From: Pseudomonadales bacterium
GTDB taxonomy: Bacteria > Pseudomonadota > Gammaproteobacteria > Pseudomonadales > Pseudohongiellaceae
Direction of reading: 5' to 3'
Length of the DNA: 64,000 nucleotides
NCBI GenBank assembly: GCA_022827425.1
Contig: JAJDSZ010000075.1
Location: 1 to 64,000 of the forward strand
Position numbers and translations under genes: made by a program. Under the pieces are notes generated by a model. The model was not told the DNA's origin. It was given only the letters and a program-made list of their open reading frames with translations, and did no database searches. Positions 1-8,966 of this stretch are shown here, one piece after another. Each line of letters begins with the position of its first letter. Position 1 is the stretch's first letter.

Positions 1-13
1 TATAGAGTTTCCG

Positions 14-39
14 CGTGCGATTCCTGGCCGGATCGCACG
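14..39. other. 8-bp inverted repeat upstream of the first gene
   Basis: CGTGCGAT at 14-21 is matched by ATCGCACG at 32-39 with a 10-nt loop. It lies about 30 bp before the first start codon and has no T-tract, so an operator or a remnant of an upstream terminator are both possible. The upstream gene is outside the window. Confidence 0.3.
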
Positions 40-69
40 GCATGGCAGTATCGTTACAGGGGATCTGAA

Positions 70-1119
70 ATGAAAAACATCAAACAACTCACGGCAGTTC
101 CAGCCTTGATCGGATTTTCGCTTGCCGCCGCCACGGCGCTGTCCCAGGACGCGGGCAGGCCCGATCTCGAAGGCATCTGGACCAATGCCTCGCGTACGCC
201 GCTATCGCGGCCACAGGGAATCGACCGGCTCGTCGTCTCCGCCGAGGAAGCCAGCCGAATCGTCGCCGAAATGGCCATCGCCGGGATTTCCGCGGAGAAT
301 GTCGAGGCCGGCCCGGCAATCGATCCGGAAACCGGAGCGCCGCCGGCCGGCGCCCAGGATTTCGGCCTGCGCGGCTACAACCTGTTCTGGGTGGATCCCG
401 GCTCGACCCTGGCCTATGTCAAGGGCGAATTCCGCACCTCGCTGGTCGTCGATCCCCCCAGCGGGCGCATACCCCGGCTCGAAGTTCCCCTCGTCGACCT
501 GGGCCAGAACAATTACGGCTACCGTTATCTGACCGGCATCGGCGACGCCAGCGGGCCGGAAGCGATTCCCATATCCGAGCGCTGCCTGATCGGCTTCGGC
601 AATACCGCGGGCCCCGGCATGATGGGCACCTTGTACAACAGCAGCTACCAGTTCGTGCAGACCGACGACTACGTCGTCATCTCGGTGGAAATGGCGCACG
701 ACGCCCGCATCGTGCCGATTTTCGACTCGGCGGACGAGGCGCAAGGCAATCTGCGTCCGGCTTCGCACAAGCCCTGGTTCGGCGATTCCCGCGGCTGGTA
801 CGAAGGCGATTCGCTGGTCATCGAGACCGTCAACATCAACGATTTGCAGATCAGCGAAAGCTCGGTGCCGATCTCGAGCGACGGCCGCATCATCGAGCGC
901 TTCACGCGCTATTCCGACACCGAGATCGTATACACCTTCACCGTCGAGGACGACAATCTCTACAGTCAGCCCTGGACCGCCGAGTTGAGCTATCACGCCA
1001 TGGAAGGGAACCTGTACGAGTACGCCTGCCACGAAGGCAACTATTCCATGGCCGGCATTCTGGCGGGCGCCCGCATCCAGGAAGTCGAGGCCGAGCTGGG
1101 CACGGGCTCGGAAGAGTAA
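70..1119 (+). CDS. secreted protein of unknown function
   Basis: The 349-residue product starts with a typical Sec signal peptide (KK near the start, hydrophobic core to about residue 24, likely cut near ATALSQ). The mature part opens with PDLEGIWTNAS and later has a WFGDSRGWYEGDSLVIETVNI segment, the pattern of a large uncharacterised secreted family seen in Proteobacteria and Acidobacteria. No catalytic motif is recognised. Start ATG at 70 has AGGGG about 9 nt upstream. It lies 19 bp before moaA on the same strand, but nothing else ties it to molybdenum metabolism. Location is probably periplasmic; function unknown. Confidence 0.75.
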   Translation: MKNIKQLTAVPALIGFSLAAATALSQDAGRPDLEGIWTNASRTPLSRPQGIDRLVVSAEEASRIVAEMAIAGISAENVEAGPAIDPETGAPPAGAQDFGLRGYNLFWVDPGSTLAYVKGEFRTSLVVDPPSGRIPRLEVPLVDLGQNNYGYRYLTGIGDASGPEAIPISERCLIGFGNTAGPGMMGTLYNSSYQFVQTDDYVVISVEMAHDARIVPIFDSADEAQGNLRPASHKPWFGDSRGWYEGDSLVIETVNINDLQISESSVPISSDGRIIERFTRYSDTEIVYTFTVEDDNLYSQPWTAELSYHAMEGNLYEYACHEGNYSMAGILAGARIQEVEAELGTGSEE

Positions 1120-1138
1120 GGACAGGCAAAGAGGCCTC

Positions 1139-2149
1139 ATGACCGCGGTTAAGCAACAGACCAACGGCCTGATCGACAAGTTCGGCCGGCGAGTGGACTA
1201 TATCCGCCTGTCGGTGACGGATCGCTGTGATTTTCGCTGCGTCTATTGCATGACCGAGGAAATGAGATTCGTCCCGCGGCATCAGGTGCTGACTCTGGAA
1301 GAGCTGTATGCCGTCGCCCGGGCCTTCACCGAGCTTGGCGTCCGGCGCATCCGCCTCACCGGCGGCGAGCCGCTGGTGCGCTCCAATGTCATGCATCTCA
1401 TTGAGCGCCTCGGCAAGTTGCCGGGGCTCGATGAACTGCTGCTCACCACCAACGGCAATCAGCTTGCAAAGCACGCCGGGGCCTTGCGGGCGGCGGGGGT
1501 GAACCGCATCAATATCAGCCTCGACAGCCTGGACGCCGGGCGGTTCCGCCGCATCTCCCGGGTGGGCAAACTCGAACGGGTGCTAGCGGGAATCGCCGCC
1601 GCGGTGGATGCGGGCTTTGACCGCCTGCGAATCAACTCGGTGATCATGCGGGGCTACAACGAGGACGAAGTGCTGCCGCTGGTGGATTACGCCCTTGAGC
1701 GCGATATCGATATCGCCTTTATCGAGGAAATGCCGCTTGGCGAAGCCTCGGACCATGCCCGGGAAGACACCACCTGCAGCAACGCCTGGGTGCGGGAACA
1801 GATCGAAAGCCGCTATCCGCTGCTCGACAGCGCGGTCAAGACCGCCGGGCCTTCGCGCTATGTCCAGGTCATCGGCAGAAAATCCCGCATCGGATTCATC
1901 TCCCCGGTGACCCATAACTTCTGCGCCGATTGCAATCGGGTGCGGGTAACCGTGGAAGGCCGGCTGCTGCTCTGCCTCGGCAACGAACACTCCATGGATC
2001 TGCGGGCGGTTTTGCGGGATTCCGGCAAGAATCGCGAAGACCTCAAGGACGCCATCGTTGCCGCCATGGACCTCAAGCCCGAGCGTCATTATTTCTATGA
2101 CAGGGACCACGCCCAGCCGGTGCGACTGATGAACATGACCGGCGGATAG
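1139..2149 (+). CDS. moaA: GTP 3',8-cyclase MoaA
   Basis: This radical SAM enzyme converts GTP to 3',8-cyclo-7,8-dihydro-GTP, the first step of molybdenum cofactor synthesis. The N-terminal radical SAM cluster ligands are C30, C34 and C37 (CDFRCVYC). The C-terminal cluster ligands are C262, C265 and C279 in NFCADCNRVRVT and LLLCLG. TGGEPLVR follows the usual strand for SAM binding. The protein ends in Gly-Gly, which is essential for function in this family. Length (336) is normal. It is followed 5 bp later by moaB, so the two are almost certainly co-transcribed. Confidence 0.97.
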   Translation: MTAVKQQTNGLIDKFGRRVDYIRLSVTDRCDFRCVYCMTEEMRFVPRHQVLTLEELYAVARAFTELGVRRIRLTGGEPLVRSNVMHLIERLGKLPGLDELLLTTNGNQLAKHAGALRAAGVNRINISLDSLDAGRFRRISRVGKLERVLAGIAAAVDAGFDRLRINSVIMRGYNEDEVLPLVDYALERDIDIAFIEEMPLGEASDHAREDTTCSNAWVREQIESRYPLLDSAVKTAGPSRYVQVIGRKSRIGFISPVTHNFCADCNRVRVTVEGRLLLCLGNEHSMDLRAVLRDSGKNREDLKDAIVAAMDLKPERHYFYDRDHAQPVRLMNMTGG

Positions 2150-2154
2150 GATTG

Positions 2155-2658
2155 ATGGCGGCGCAAACTCCACTGAATATCGCCGTGGTGACGGTTTCCG
2201 ACACCCGCAACCGGGAAACCGACACTTCCGGCGCCCTGCTTGCCGACCGGCTCGTGGGAGATGGGCACCGGTTGCATTCGCGGCATATCGTCAGAGACGA
2301 TGTTTATCAGTTGCGCGCGCTGGTCTCGAATCTCATCGCTGACCCGGAAGTCCGGGCCATACTCACCACCGGCGGCACCGGTTTCACTGTCCGGGACAAT
2401 ACCCGCAAGGCCATCACGCCGCTGTTCGACGTGGAAATCGAGGGATTCGGCGAGTTGTTCAGGCAAATTTCATTTACCGAAATCGGCACATCCACGGTGC
2501 AGTCCAGGGCCTTCGGCGGGTTGGCCAACAGCACGGCGATATTCTGCCTGCCAGGCTCCACCGGCGCCTGCCGCACCGGGTGGGACCAGATCATCCGGAA
2601 ACAACTCGACAGCGCCCACAAACCCTGCAATTTTGCCGAAAGAATCCAGAAGTCCTGA
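2155..2658 (+). CDS. moaB: molybdenum cofactor biosynthesis protein MoaB
   Basis: MoaB/Mog-type molybdopterin-binding protein, probably the adenylyltransferase that activates molybdopterin before molybdate insertion. Visible family motifs are VVTVSDTR near the start, ILTTGGTG (about residue 65), RDNTRKA and the late LPGSTGAC. About 167 residues, the usual MoaB size. ATG at 2155 is chosen; an in-frame TTG three bases earlier is also possible. It follows moaA directly. The molybdenum-insertase partner MoeA is in this window at 43.9-45.1 kb, on the other strand. Confidence 0.93.
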   Translation: MAAQTPLNIAVVTVSDTRNRETDTSGALLADRLVGDGHRLHSRHIVRDDVYQLRALVSNLIADPEVRAILTTGGTGFTVRDNTRKAITPLFDVEIEGFGELFRQISFTEIGTSTVQSRAFGGLANSTAIFCLPGSTGACRTGWDQIIRKQLDSAHKPCNFAERIQKS

Positions 2659-2715
2659 TTTCGCAGGAAAAGCGGGGTTTTGCGCGTTCAAGGCGAAAAC
2701 CTGGAGACTCAAGGC

Positions 2716-2746
2716 AAAAAAATGCCGGGCCGCGATTGGCCCGGCA
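2716..2746 (-). terminator. intrinsic terminator reading on the minus strand
   Basis: A perfect 9-bp GC-rich stem (TGCCGGGCC at 2723-2731 and GGCCCGGCA at 2738-2746, 6-nt loop) is preceded on the plus strand by seven A residues (2716-2722). On the minus strand the hairpin is therefore followed by TTTTTTT, a textbook Rho-independent terminator. No recognised minus-strand gene ends here, so it implies an unannotated minus-strand transcript starting somewhere between about 2750 and 3035. On the plus strand it could still work as a weak moaB terminator. Confidence 0.65.
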
Positions 2747-2790
2747 AAGGGCAAAAAGAAGGACTTGAGGAAAGCCCTTCCACAGGAGAA

Positions 2791-2916
2791 TCAGACCGTA
2801 GCAAAGACGTTCGGCGACGGAAGGGCCAGGGTGGCCGCGACCTGCGCCGGACTGACAACGATAGCCTCCAAAATCGACGGGAATTTGCCCGTTACATCGC
2901 GTATTGTTGTTCTCCC
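2791..2916 (-). other. short minus-strand open frame, possible gene remnant or small RNA body
   Basis: Between moaB and xthA the minus strand has a 41-codon open frame without a good start codon. It ends ...LALPSPNVFATV and stops at 2791, 45 nt before the minus-strand terminator. The composition looks protein-like but matches nothing I recognise. It may be the tail of a decayed gene or part of a noncoding transcript. The rest of the 2659-3035 gap holds the terminator and the 21-bp repeats. Confidence 0.25.
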
Positions 2917-2970
2917 TTATCGGTCCCCCAAACTGAGAATGCTGGATGCTTCCTCAAAACGTTCCGAATG

Positions 2971-3033
2971 GTAACACATATTTTGGAAAAAGTAACACTA
3001 TTTTGGTTTTTGGTAACAATTTTCCCGGAGCAG
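2971..3033. repeat. three 21-bp direct repeats before xthA
   Basis: GTAACA begins at 2971, 2992 and 3013, exactly 21 bp apart. The first two units share GTAACAC followed by TATTTTGG; the third has GTAACAATTTTCC. Two helical turns of spacing place the units on one DNA face, as in arrayed operators. They lie directly upstream of the xthA ribosome site in an AT-rich stretch, so they probably overlap its promoter. Confidence 0.55.
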
Positions 3034-3035
3034 CC

Positions 3036-3848
3036 ATGCGAATCATGACTTTCAACTGCAATGGAATCCGCGCCGCCGAGCGCAAGGGCTTTTTCCACTG
3101 GCTTGCCCGGCAGGATGTGGACCTCGTCTGCCTGCAGGAAACCAAGGCTCAGGAGTCGCAACTGATCGAACTGGAAAACAAGGCGGGCCAACCGGTCTTC
3201 CATCCCTCAGGCTTCCATTGCCATTACTTCGACGCGGAAAAGAAGGGCTATTCCGGCACGGCGATTTTCAGCCGCCGGAAGCCGCTGGCGGTGCGGCGGG
3301 GTTTTGGCCTTGCCATGGCCGACAGCGAAGGGCGATTCCTGCAGGCCGATTTTACGGGACTCAGCGTTGTTTCGCTGTATCTGCCATCGGGCTCCGCCGG
3401 CGAGGAGCGGCAGCAGCGCAAGTTCGCCTTCATGGACGCATTCATGGCCCATCTGCGGGAGATGCGAAGCCATGACCGGGAATACATCATCTGCGGCGAC
3501 TGGAACATCTGCCACCGCGAAATCGACCTGAAAAACTGGCGTTCGAACCAGAAAAACTCCGGCTTTCTGCCGGAAGAGCGCGCCTGGCTCGATGAACTCT
3601 ACGATGAAGTGGGCTACGCCGACGCCTTCCGCCTGGTGAACCAGAGCGAAGAACAATACACCTGGTGGTCCCAGCGCGGCGCCGCCAGGGCGAAGAATGT
3701 GGGCTGGCGGCTGGATTTGCAGGTTATCACCCCGGGTCTCGCGCAAAGCGTGCAATCCGCCGGAATTGTTAACGGCATCGCCAACCCGGGGGAGAATTTT
3801 TCCGATCACGCGCCCCTGACCCTGGAATACGATCTGGAGATGGACTGA
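3036..3848 (+). CDS. xthA: exodeoxyribonuclease III (AP endonuclease)
   Basis: Mg-dependent exonuclease/AP endonuclease of the ExoIII branch, acting in base excision repair. Motifs in order are FNCNGIRAA (start), CLQETK with the metal-binding Glu, GYSGTAIFSR, CGDWNICH, NQKNSGFLPEE, GWRLD and the terminal SDHAPL containing the catalytic Asp-His. Length is 270 residues with ATG at 3036, which has CGGAG 5 nt upstream. An in-frame start at 2946 would add 30 unrelated residues translated from the 21-bp repeats and is not used. The next gene starts 5 bp downstream. Confidence 0.95.
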   Translation: MRIMTFNCNGIRAAERKGFFHWLARQDVDLVCLQETKAQESQLIELENKAGQPVFHPSGFHCHYFDAEKKGYSGTAIFSRRKPLAVRRGFGLAMADSEGRFLQADFTGLSVVSLYLPSGSAGEERQQRKFAFMDAFMAHLREMRSHDREYIICGDWNICHREIDLKNWRSNQKNSGFLPEERAWLDELYDEVGYADAFRLVNQSEEQYTWWSQRGAARAKNVGWRLDLQVITPGLAQSVQSAGIVNGIANPGENFSDHAPLTLEYDLEMD

Positions 3849-3853
3849 AAGCC

Positions 3854-4456
3854 ATGTGGAACAGACCGAGATATCTCATTACTGGCCTGCTGCTCGCCGG
3901 CGCCTTCGGATTCAGCGTGGCGGCTTCCGCCCAGGGGCTGTTTGCGCTAATCGATACCAGCAAGGGGGTGATGCGGGTCGAACTGAATCATCGCGCGGCG
4001 CCCACCACCGTGGCCAACTTCGCCAATCTCGCGCTGCGCGGCTTTTATGACGGCCTCAGTTTCCACCGCGTCGAGCGCAATTTCATGGCCCAGGGCGGCG
4101 ACCCGCTCGGCACCGGCATGGGCGGCCCGGGTTACCGCTTTGCCGGCGAATTGATTCTGAAGCACAACCAGCCCGGGATACTCTCCATGGCCAATTCCGG
4201 CCCGGGAACCGACGGCAGCCAGTTTTTCCTCACCCATGTGGCGACGCCGCATCTGGACAGTCTCCATTCGGTTTTCGGCAGGGTGGTGGAAGGGCTCGCG
4301 GTGGTGCGGCAGATCGCCCGCCGGGATCGGATCAACTCCATAACCATCGAGGGCGACCCGGCGCCGGTTTTTCGCCGCAGACAGGAGCAGCTTGCGGAAT
4401 GGAACGCGATTCTCGACCGGGAGTTTCCGGATTTGAGGCCGGCGCCCGAGTTTTAG
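3854..4456 (+). CDS. periplasmic cyclophilin-type peptidyl-prolyl isomerase
   Basis: Catalyses cis-trans isomerisation of prolyl bonds during folding. A signal peptide (about residues 1-27, cut near ASAQG) sends it to the periplasm, as in PpiA. The cyclophilin core shows FHRVERNFMAQGGD with the catalytic Arg, MANSGPGTDGSQFFLT and VFGRVVEGL. After the core there is a 30-residue charged tail. Length is 200 residues. It follows xthA by 5 bp and converges on yciB, 11 bp away, with no strong terminator in between. Confidence 0.92.
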   Translation: MWNRPRYLITGLLLAGAFGFSVAASAQGLFALIDTSKGVMRVELNHRAAPTTVANFANLALRGFYDGLSFHRVERNFMAQGGDPLGTGMGGPGYRFAGELILKHNQPGILSMANSGPGTDGSQFFLTHVATPHLDSLHSVFGRVVEGLAVVRQIARRDRINSITIEGDPAPVFRRRQEQLAEWNAILDREFPDLRPAPEF

Positions 4457-4467
4457 GCGCACTTCAG

Positions 4468-5076
4468 CTATTCTGATTCGCCGCCGCCGGCGGTCTCGGC
4501 CTGTTCCGGCGCTTCAATATGCTTTGCCAGAAAAGGCATCTGGCCGAAGATGAAGACCGCGGTAATGATCAGGTTGCCGAAGACCTTGAACTGGATCCAC
4601 GCCGCTTCGCTCAGGCCGAAAGCCACCGCGAGATTGATTGCGCCAAGCAACACGAAATACACGATCCAGACATTGTTGAGCCTGAGCCACAACTCCCGCG
4701 GCATGTTTACCGCATGGCCCAGCATGTGCTGCAGCGCCGGCTTGGCGCCGATATAGCGCGAGCCCAGGAAAATCGCCGCGAAAATCCAGTTGACCAGCGG
4801 CGCCTTCCACTTGAGGAAATTCACGTCGCGCAGGAGAAACGTGGGAATGCAGAAGACCACCACGGCGGCCAGGGTGATCCATTCGAACTTGTCGAGGCGC
4901 CTGTAGGCCAGAAACAGCCCGCCATAGACGAGCACCGAAGTCAGCAGCAGCACTTCGGCGGCGCTGTAGATGCCGCCCACGCTGTGTTCGAAGCCGGCGA
5001 TGTTTACCGGCCTCTCGCCCATGGCCCAGATGAAAAAGAAGGCCAGCAGGGGAAGGTAACTTACAAGTTGTTTCAT
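4468..5076 (-). CDS. yciB: inner membrane protein YciB (septation protein A family)
   Basis: Polytopic inner membrane protein of the YciB/IspZ family, linked in enterobacteria to envelope synthesis at the division site. About five to six hydrophobic segments span most of the 202 residues. Family signatures include LLAFFFIW at the N terminus, FLKWKAPLVNW and WLRLNNVWIVYF in the second half. The C-terminal 20 residues are acidic and Gly-rich. A small membrane gene ends 27 bp upstream on the same strand, so they may form an operon. Confidence 0.9.
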   Translation of the reverse strand: MKQLVSYLPLLAFFFIWAMGERPVNIAGFEHSVGGIYSAAEVLLLTSVLVYGGLFLAYRRLDKFEWITLAAVVVFCIPTFLLRDVNFLKWKAPLVNWIFAAIFLGSRYIGAKPALQHMLGHAVNMPRELWLRLNNVWIVYFVLLGAINLAVAFGLSEAAWIQFKVFGNLIITAVFIFGQMPFLAKHIEAPEQAETAGGGESE

Positions 5077-5103
5077 GGTTCTTGTTGTTTCCTGGTTCCC
5101 GGC

Positions 5104-5319
5104 TCAGGAATCCGGACTCTTGCTCCGGGGCGCCCGGGGCGGCGGCAGGCGGCTGAGTATATCGCGAATATTGCCATCAACGCGCGTCATGAACTCACGA
5201 AACTGTTCCCGGTCGCTGTTGACATTGGCGTACCACTTCACCAGATGGATCGCAAAGCCGATGCCCGCAATCCACAACACAGCCTGGCCGCTATTGACTA
5301 ACGCAGTAATCGCGTCCAT
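5104..5319 (-). CDS. small predicted membrane protein
   Basis: A 71-residue protein with one clear membrane helix (AVLWIAGIGFAIHLV, about residues 13-27) followed by a charged, probably cytoplasmic tail ending in a Pro/Arg-rich stretch. ATG at 5319 is preceded by AAGGAG at good spacing, which supports translation. No family is recognised. It is upstream of yciB on the same strand and divergent from nuoA. Confidence 0.6.
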   Translation of the reverse strand: MDAITALVNSGQAVLWIAGIGFAIHLVKWYANVNSDREQFREFMTRVDGNIRDILSRLPPPRAPRSKSPDS

Positions 5320-5465
5320 GTCCCTCTCCTTGTATCCACGAAAAGCCGCGCCTCCATCACGACGCAATTGCCCCACCCCGCAACAGGCGATGTCGCGGTG
5401 AGTTGAGAGCCTCCCGGCGGCGGCGGGTCGGAGTCGCGACTGGTCGCGGCTCTTGTCCAACCCGC

Positions 5466-5494
5466 TTGCCTTGCGCGGGCGTTCCGTGTACATT
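5466..5494 (+). promoter_or_regulatory. candidate sigma-70 promoter of the nuo operon
   Basis: TTGCCT (5466-5471) and TACATT (5489-5494) are separated by 17 bp, about 60 bp before the nuoA start, inside the only sizeable gap ahead of the operon. The rest of the 5320-5556 gap shows no gene. Confidence 0.45.
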
Positions 5495-5556
5495 CCCCAA
5501 CCAATTTTTGGCATCGCCAACTCTGAATTTCCGAGACCTGCCACCCATTCCGAACC

Positions 5557-5985
5557 ATGAGCGAACTGGCGCCTTTTTTCATTTATGCCGCCGCCGTGCT
5601 GGCGATTGTCGGCGTCATGCTCGGCCTGTCGTTTGTTCTTGGCCAGAGCGCTGCCAGAAAATACACCGGGACGCCTTTTGAATCGGGCATCATTTCGGTG
5701 GGTTCGGCCCAGTTCCGCACCTCCGTGCATTTCTATCTGCCGGCGATCCTGTTCATCATTTTCGATCTCGAAGTGGTATTTCTTTTCGCCTGGGCAGTGG
5801 GCGTGCGGGAAACCGGCTGGGTGGGCTTTATCGAGATTACGGTGTTTATCGGGATTCTGCTTGCGGCGCTGTTCTATCTCTGGCGCGTGGGGGCGCTGGA
5901 CTGGCGCACGGAAATCCAGCGGCGCGAGCTGCGCGAATTGCGTGGCGGCGGCGGCGTGGTGAACCGCAGGGAGTTCGAGCTTTGA
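5557..5985 (+). CDS. nuoA: NADH-quinone oxidoreductase subunit A
   Basis: Small membrane subunit of complex I that helps join the peripheral arm to the membrane arm near the quinone site. Three membrane helices are visible, with the conserved loop [10 protein letters not shown] (residues ~36-45) and [16 protein letters not shown] in helix 2, where the acidic residues are family-typical. Length 142 is normal. First gene of the nuo operon; its stop overlaps the nuoB start by 4 bp. Confidence 0.96.
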   Translation: MSELAPFFIYAAAVLAIVGVMLGLSFVLGQSAARKYTGTPFESGIISVGSAQFRTSVHFYLPAILFIIFDLEVVFLFAWAVGVRETGWVGFIEITVFIGILLAALFYLWRVGALDWRTEIQRRELRELRGGGGVVNRREFEL

Positions 5986-6623
5986 GCTGGCAATTGCAGA
6001 AAGCCGAAGAGGCGGCCTCGGGCCAGCCCGGAGGGTCAAGTATCGACGAATTCCTGCGCCGCAATGTGGTCATGGCCAATCTGGAGGACATGATCGCCTG
6101 GGGCCGCAAGAATTCCATCTGGCCCTTCAATTTCGGCCTGTCCTGCTGTTATGTGGAAATGGCCACCGCCTTCACCGCCCGCCACGATCTTGCCCGTTTC
6201 GGCGCCGAAGTCATCCGCGGCACGCCGCGGCAGGCGGACATGATTGTCATCGCCGGCACGGTGTTCCGCAAGATGGCGCCGGTTGTGCGCCTGCTCCATG
6301 ACCAGATGCTCGAACCCAAATGGGTGATCAGCATGGGTTCCTGCGCCAACTCCGGCGGCATGTACGACATTTATTCGGTGGTGCAGGGGGTGGACAAGTT
6401 TTTGCCGGTGGATGTGTACGTTTCCGGCTGTCCGCCTCGCCCGGAGGCCCTGCTGCAGGGGCTGATCCTGCTGCAGGAACAGGTGGGCAAGCAGCGCCGG
6501 CCCCTGAGTTGGGCCATCAACGACCAGGGCGTCATCCAGAAGAAGCCGAGAACCGTGCAGCGCGAATTCCGTCAGGCCGAGCGTATCGCGGCCACGGAAT
6601 TGCGCTCGCCGGATCGCGTCTGA
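5982..6623 (+). CDS. nuoB: NADH-quinone oxidoreductase subunit B
   Basis: Carries cluster N2, the last Fe-S centre before quinone. The CC pair in [12 protein letters not shown], the Cys in [11 protein letters not shown] and the Cys in VSGCPPRPE are the four ligands. The N-terminal extension and C-terminal GERIA-like tail ([13 protein letters not shown]) match the E. coli type of NuoB. The start is a TTG at 5982 overlapping the nuoA stop; an internal ATG 34 codons later would remove the usual N-terminal extension and is less likely. Length 213. Confidence 0.95.
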   Translation: MSWQLQKAEEAASGQPGGSSIDEFLRRNVVMANLEDMIAWGRKNSIWPFNFGLSCCYVEMATAFTARHDLARFGAEVIRGTPRQADMIVIAGTVFRKMAPVVRLLHDQMLEPKWVISMGSCANSGGMYDIYSVVQGVDKFLPVDVYVSGCPPRPEALLQGLILLQEQVGKQRRPLSWAINDQGVIQKKPRTVQREFRQAERIAATELRSPDRV

Positions 6624-6648
6624 AACGGCTCGGGGAACTTGCATCCAT

Positions 6649-8427
6649 ATGTCAGTCGCAGTCGCCGCCAGCTCGAAACAGGATGTTTCCAGCCGCATTC
6701 CCCCCGGATTACGGGCAAAATTCGCCGGTCGCATCGTTGCGGAACAGTTCACTTGCGACGGCATCCCCACAGTCTGGGTTGACCGGGCCGATGTGGTGGA
6801 ATTTCTGCGCGAACTGCGCGATGGCGAAAAACCCCGCTTCGAGATGCTGTTCGACCTGACCGCGATCGACGAGCGCCTGCGAACCCGCCGGGAAGGCCAG
6901 CCCGCCAGCGAATTCACCGTGGTCTACCACCTGATGTCGTTTTCCGGCAACTGCGATTTCCGAGTCAAGGTGGCGCTGTTCGATGCCGACCTCGGCGTGC
7001 CCACGGCGACCGGCCTGTGGCCCGCCGCCAACTGGTACGAACGCGAAGTCTGGGACATGTTCGGCATCGATTTCGCCGGCCATCCCAATCTGTTCCGGCT
7101 GATCCTGCCGCCCACCTGGGAAGGTCATCCCCTGCGCAAGGAGCACCCCGCAAGGGCCACGGAAATGGATCCGTATTCCCTGGATGACGATCAGGCCGCC
7201 TACGAGCAGGGCGCGTTGCTGTTCAACCCCGAGCAATGGGGCATGCAACGCAAGTCGGAAAACTCCGAGTTCATGTTCCTCAACCTGGGCCCCAATCATC
7301 CCAGCGTACACGGCGCCTTCCGCATCGCCCTGCAACTCGATGGCGAGACCCTCATCGATGCCGTGCCCGACATCGGCTACCACCACCGCGGCGCGGAAAA
7401 AATGGCGGAACGCCAGTCCTGGCATACCTTCATTCCCTACACCGACCGCATCGACTATCTCGGCGGGGTGATGAACAACCTGCCCTATGTGATGGCGGTG
7501 GAGAAAATGGCGGGCATCGAAGTGCCCGAGCGGGCGAAGGTGATCCGCGTCATGCTCGCCGAGATGTTCCGGCTTTGCAGCCATCTGCTGTTCTACGGCA
7601 CCTTCGCCCAGGACGTGGGCCAGCTTTCGCCGATCTTCTACATGTTCGTGGAGCGCGAGCGCATATTCAATATCATCGAATCGATCTGCGGCGCGCGGAT
7701 GCATCCGGGCTGGTTCCGGATAGGCGGCGTGGCCCAGGACCTGCCCGAAGGCTGGGACATGAGAGTGCGCGAACTGCTGGAATTCATGCCGCCGCGAATC
7801 GACGAATATGACGCCATGGTGCTTGACAATGGCGTGCTCAAGCGCCGCACCCAGGGAATCGGCGTCTACGATACGCAGGAAGCCTTTGATTGGGGCGTTA
7901 CCGGCGCCGGATTGCGCGCCACCGGCCTGGAATGGGACTTCCGCAAGCAGCGCCCATATGCCGGCTACGACAATTTCGAGTTCGATGTGCCCATCGCCGT
8001 CAACGGCGATTGCTACGACCGCTGCGCGGTGCGGGTGGAGGAAATGCGGCAAAGCCTGAGGATAATCAAGCAATGTCTTGACAATATGCCGGGTGGGCCG
8101 TACAAGTCCGAACATCCCTTGACCACGCCGCCGCGCAAGAAGGAAACCCTGCGCGACATCGAAACCCTCATCAACCACTTTCTCAGCGTGAGCTGGGGAC
8201 CCGTTGTGCCGCCGGAAGAGGCCACCGTGGCCATCGAAGCGACCAAGGGCATCAACAGTTACTACCTGGTGAGCGACGGCAGCGGCGGTTCCTATCGCAC
8301 CCGCATCCGCACCCCCTCTTTCGCCCATTTGCAGATGATTCCCCATATCAGCAATGGCTTCATGGTGGCGGATCTGATCGCGATCATCGCCAGCATCGAT
8401 TTTGTCATGGCCGATGTGGATCGGTAG
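6649..8427 (+). CDS. nuoCD: fused NADH-quinone oxidoreductase subunits C/D
   Basis: Fusion of the 30-kDa (NuoC) and 49-kDa (NuoD) subunits, a hallmark of gammaproteobacterial complex I. NuoC occupies about residues 1-190, with [12 protein letters not shown] and LRKEHPA. A linker joins it to NuoD, with [27 protein letters not shown] and the C-terminal [11 protein letters not shown] and DFVMADVDR. The NuoD part forms the quinone pocket with NuoB. Length 592 fits the family (~600). It lies 25 bp after nuoB. Confidence 0.97.
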   Translation: MSVAVAASSKQDVSSRIPPGLRAKFAGRIVAEQFTCDGIPTVWVDRADVVEFLRELRDGEKPRFEMLFDLTAIDERLRTRREGQPASEFTVVYHLMSFSGNCDFRVKVALFDADLGVPTATGLWPAANWYEREVWDMFGIDFAGHPNLFRLILPPTWEGHPLRKEHPARATEMDPYSLDDDQAAYEQGALLFNPEQWGMQRKSENSEFMFLNLGPNHPSVHGAFRIALQLDGETLIDAVPDIGYHHRGAEKMAERQSWHTFIPYTDRIDYLGGVMNNLPYVMAVEKMAGIEVPERAKVIRVMLAEMFRLCSHLLFYGTFAQDVGQLSPIFYMFVERERIFNIIESICGARMHPGWFRIGGVAQDLPEGWDMRVRELLEFMPPRIDEYDAMVLDNGVLKRRTQGIGVYDTQEAFDWGVTGAGLRATGLEWDFRKQRPYAGYDNFEFDVPIAVNGDCYDRCAVRVEEMRQSLRIIKQCLDNMPGGPYKSEHPLTTPPRKKETLRDIETLINHFLSVSWGPVVPPEEATVAIEATKGINSYYLVSDGSGGSYRTRIRTPSFAHLQMIPHISNGFMVADLIAIIASIDFVMADVDR

Positions 8428-8437
8428 GGAACAGGGC

Positions 8438-8965
8438 GTGAACACAGCGGACAATCAGCTCATCGCCTCCACCACCGTAGCGGCGGGCTACCTGCGCGAG
8501 GCGGAAATCGCCGAAATCGAGCACGAGCGGACGCTGTATCCCGACGCCCGCGCCGTGGGGCTGGAAGCGCTCAAGATCGTGCAGAAGCACCGGGGCTGGG
8601 TTTCCGACGAATCCCTGCGGGCGGTGGCGGAGTATCTGCGATTGCCCATCGCCGAACTCGAAGGAGTGGCGACCTTTTTCAACCTGATTTATCGCCGGCC
8701 CGTGGGCAGGCACGTCATTCTGCATTGCAACAGCGTCAGTTGCTGGATCATGGGCTGCGAACAGGTGAAGGACAGGATTGCCGACGAACTCGGTATCGAT
8801 TTTGGCGAAACCACCGCCGACGGAGACTTCACCCTGATCCCCGTGCCCTGCCTTGGCGACTGTGACCGGGCGCCGGTGATGATGGTGGGCTCCGACCAGC
8901 ACCGCAATCTCGACCGGGCCGACCTCGGCGCGATTTTCGCCCAATACCGGAAAGGGACGGAATAA
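8438..8965 (+). CDS. nuoE: NADH-quinone oxidoreductase subunit E
   Basis: Peripheral-arm subunit holding the [2Fe-2S] cluster N1a. Ligands are the C-x4-C of HCNSVSCW and the C-x3-C of PCLGDCDRAP. LYPDARAVGLEALKIVQ and GVATFFNLI are also typical. GTG at 8438 is chosen because AGGGA lies 7 nt before it; a TTG at 8402 would force a 26-bp overlap into nuoCD. With this start the length is 175, near the E. coli 166. Confidence 0.94.
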   Translation: MNTADNQLIASTTVAAGYLREAEIAEIEHERTLYPDARAVGLEALKIVQKHRGWVSDESLRAVAEYLRLPIAELEGVATFFNLIYRRPVGRHVILHCNSVSCWIMGCEQVKDRIADELGIDFGETTADGDFTLIPVPCLGDCDRAPVMMVGSDQHRNLDRADLGAIFAQYRKGTE

Positions 8966-8966
8966 G

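Noticed and set aside
2946..3035. Upstream start for xthA adding 30 residues
   Set aside because: The extra residues are translated repeat sequence; the family N terminus MRIMTFNCNGIRAA begins at 3036 with a good ribosome site.
5104..6039. 311-codon minus frame covering nuoA and the small membrane gene
   Set aside because: Only the last 71 codons, after a ribosome site and ATG at 5319, look like protein; the rest is antisense to nuoA and its leader.
6709..8454. 581-codon antisense frame over nuoCD
   Set aside because: Same GC-bias shadow effect; plus-strand NuoCD motifs are complete.
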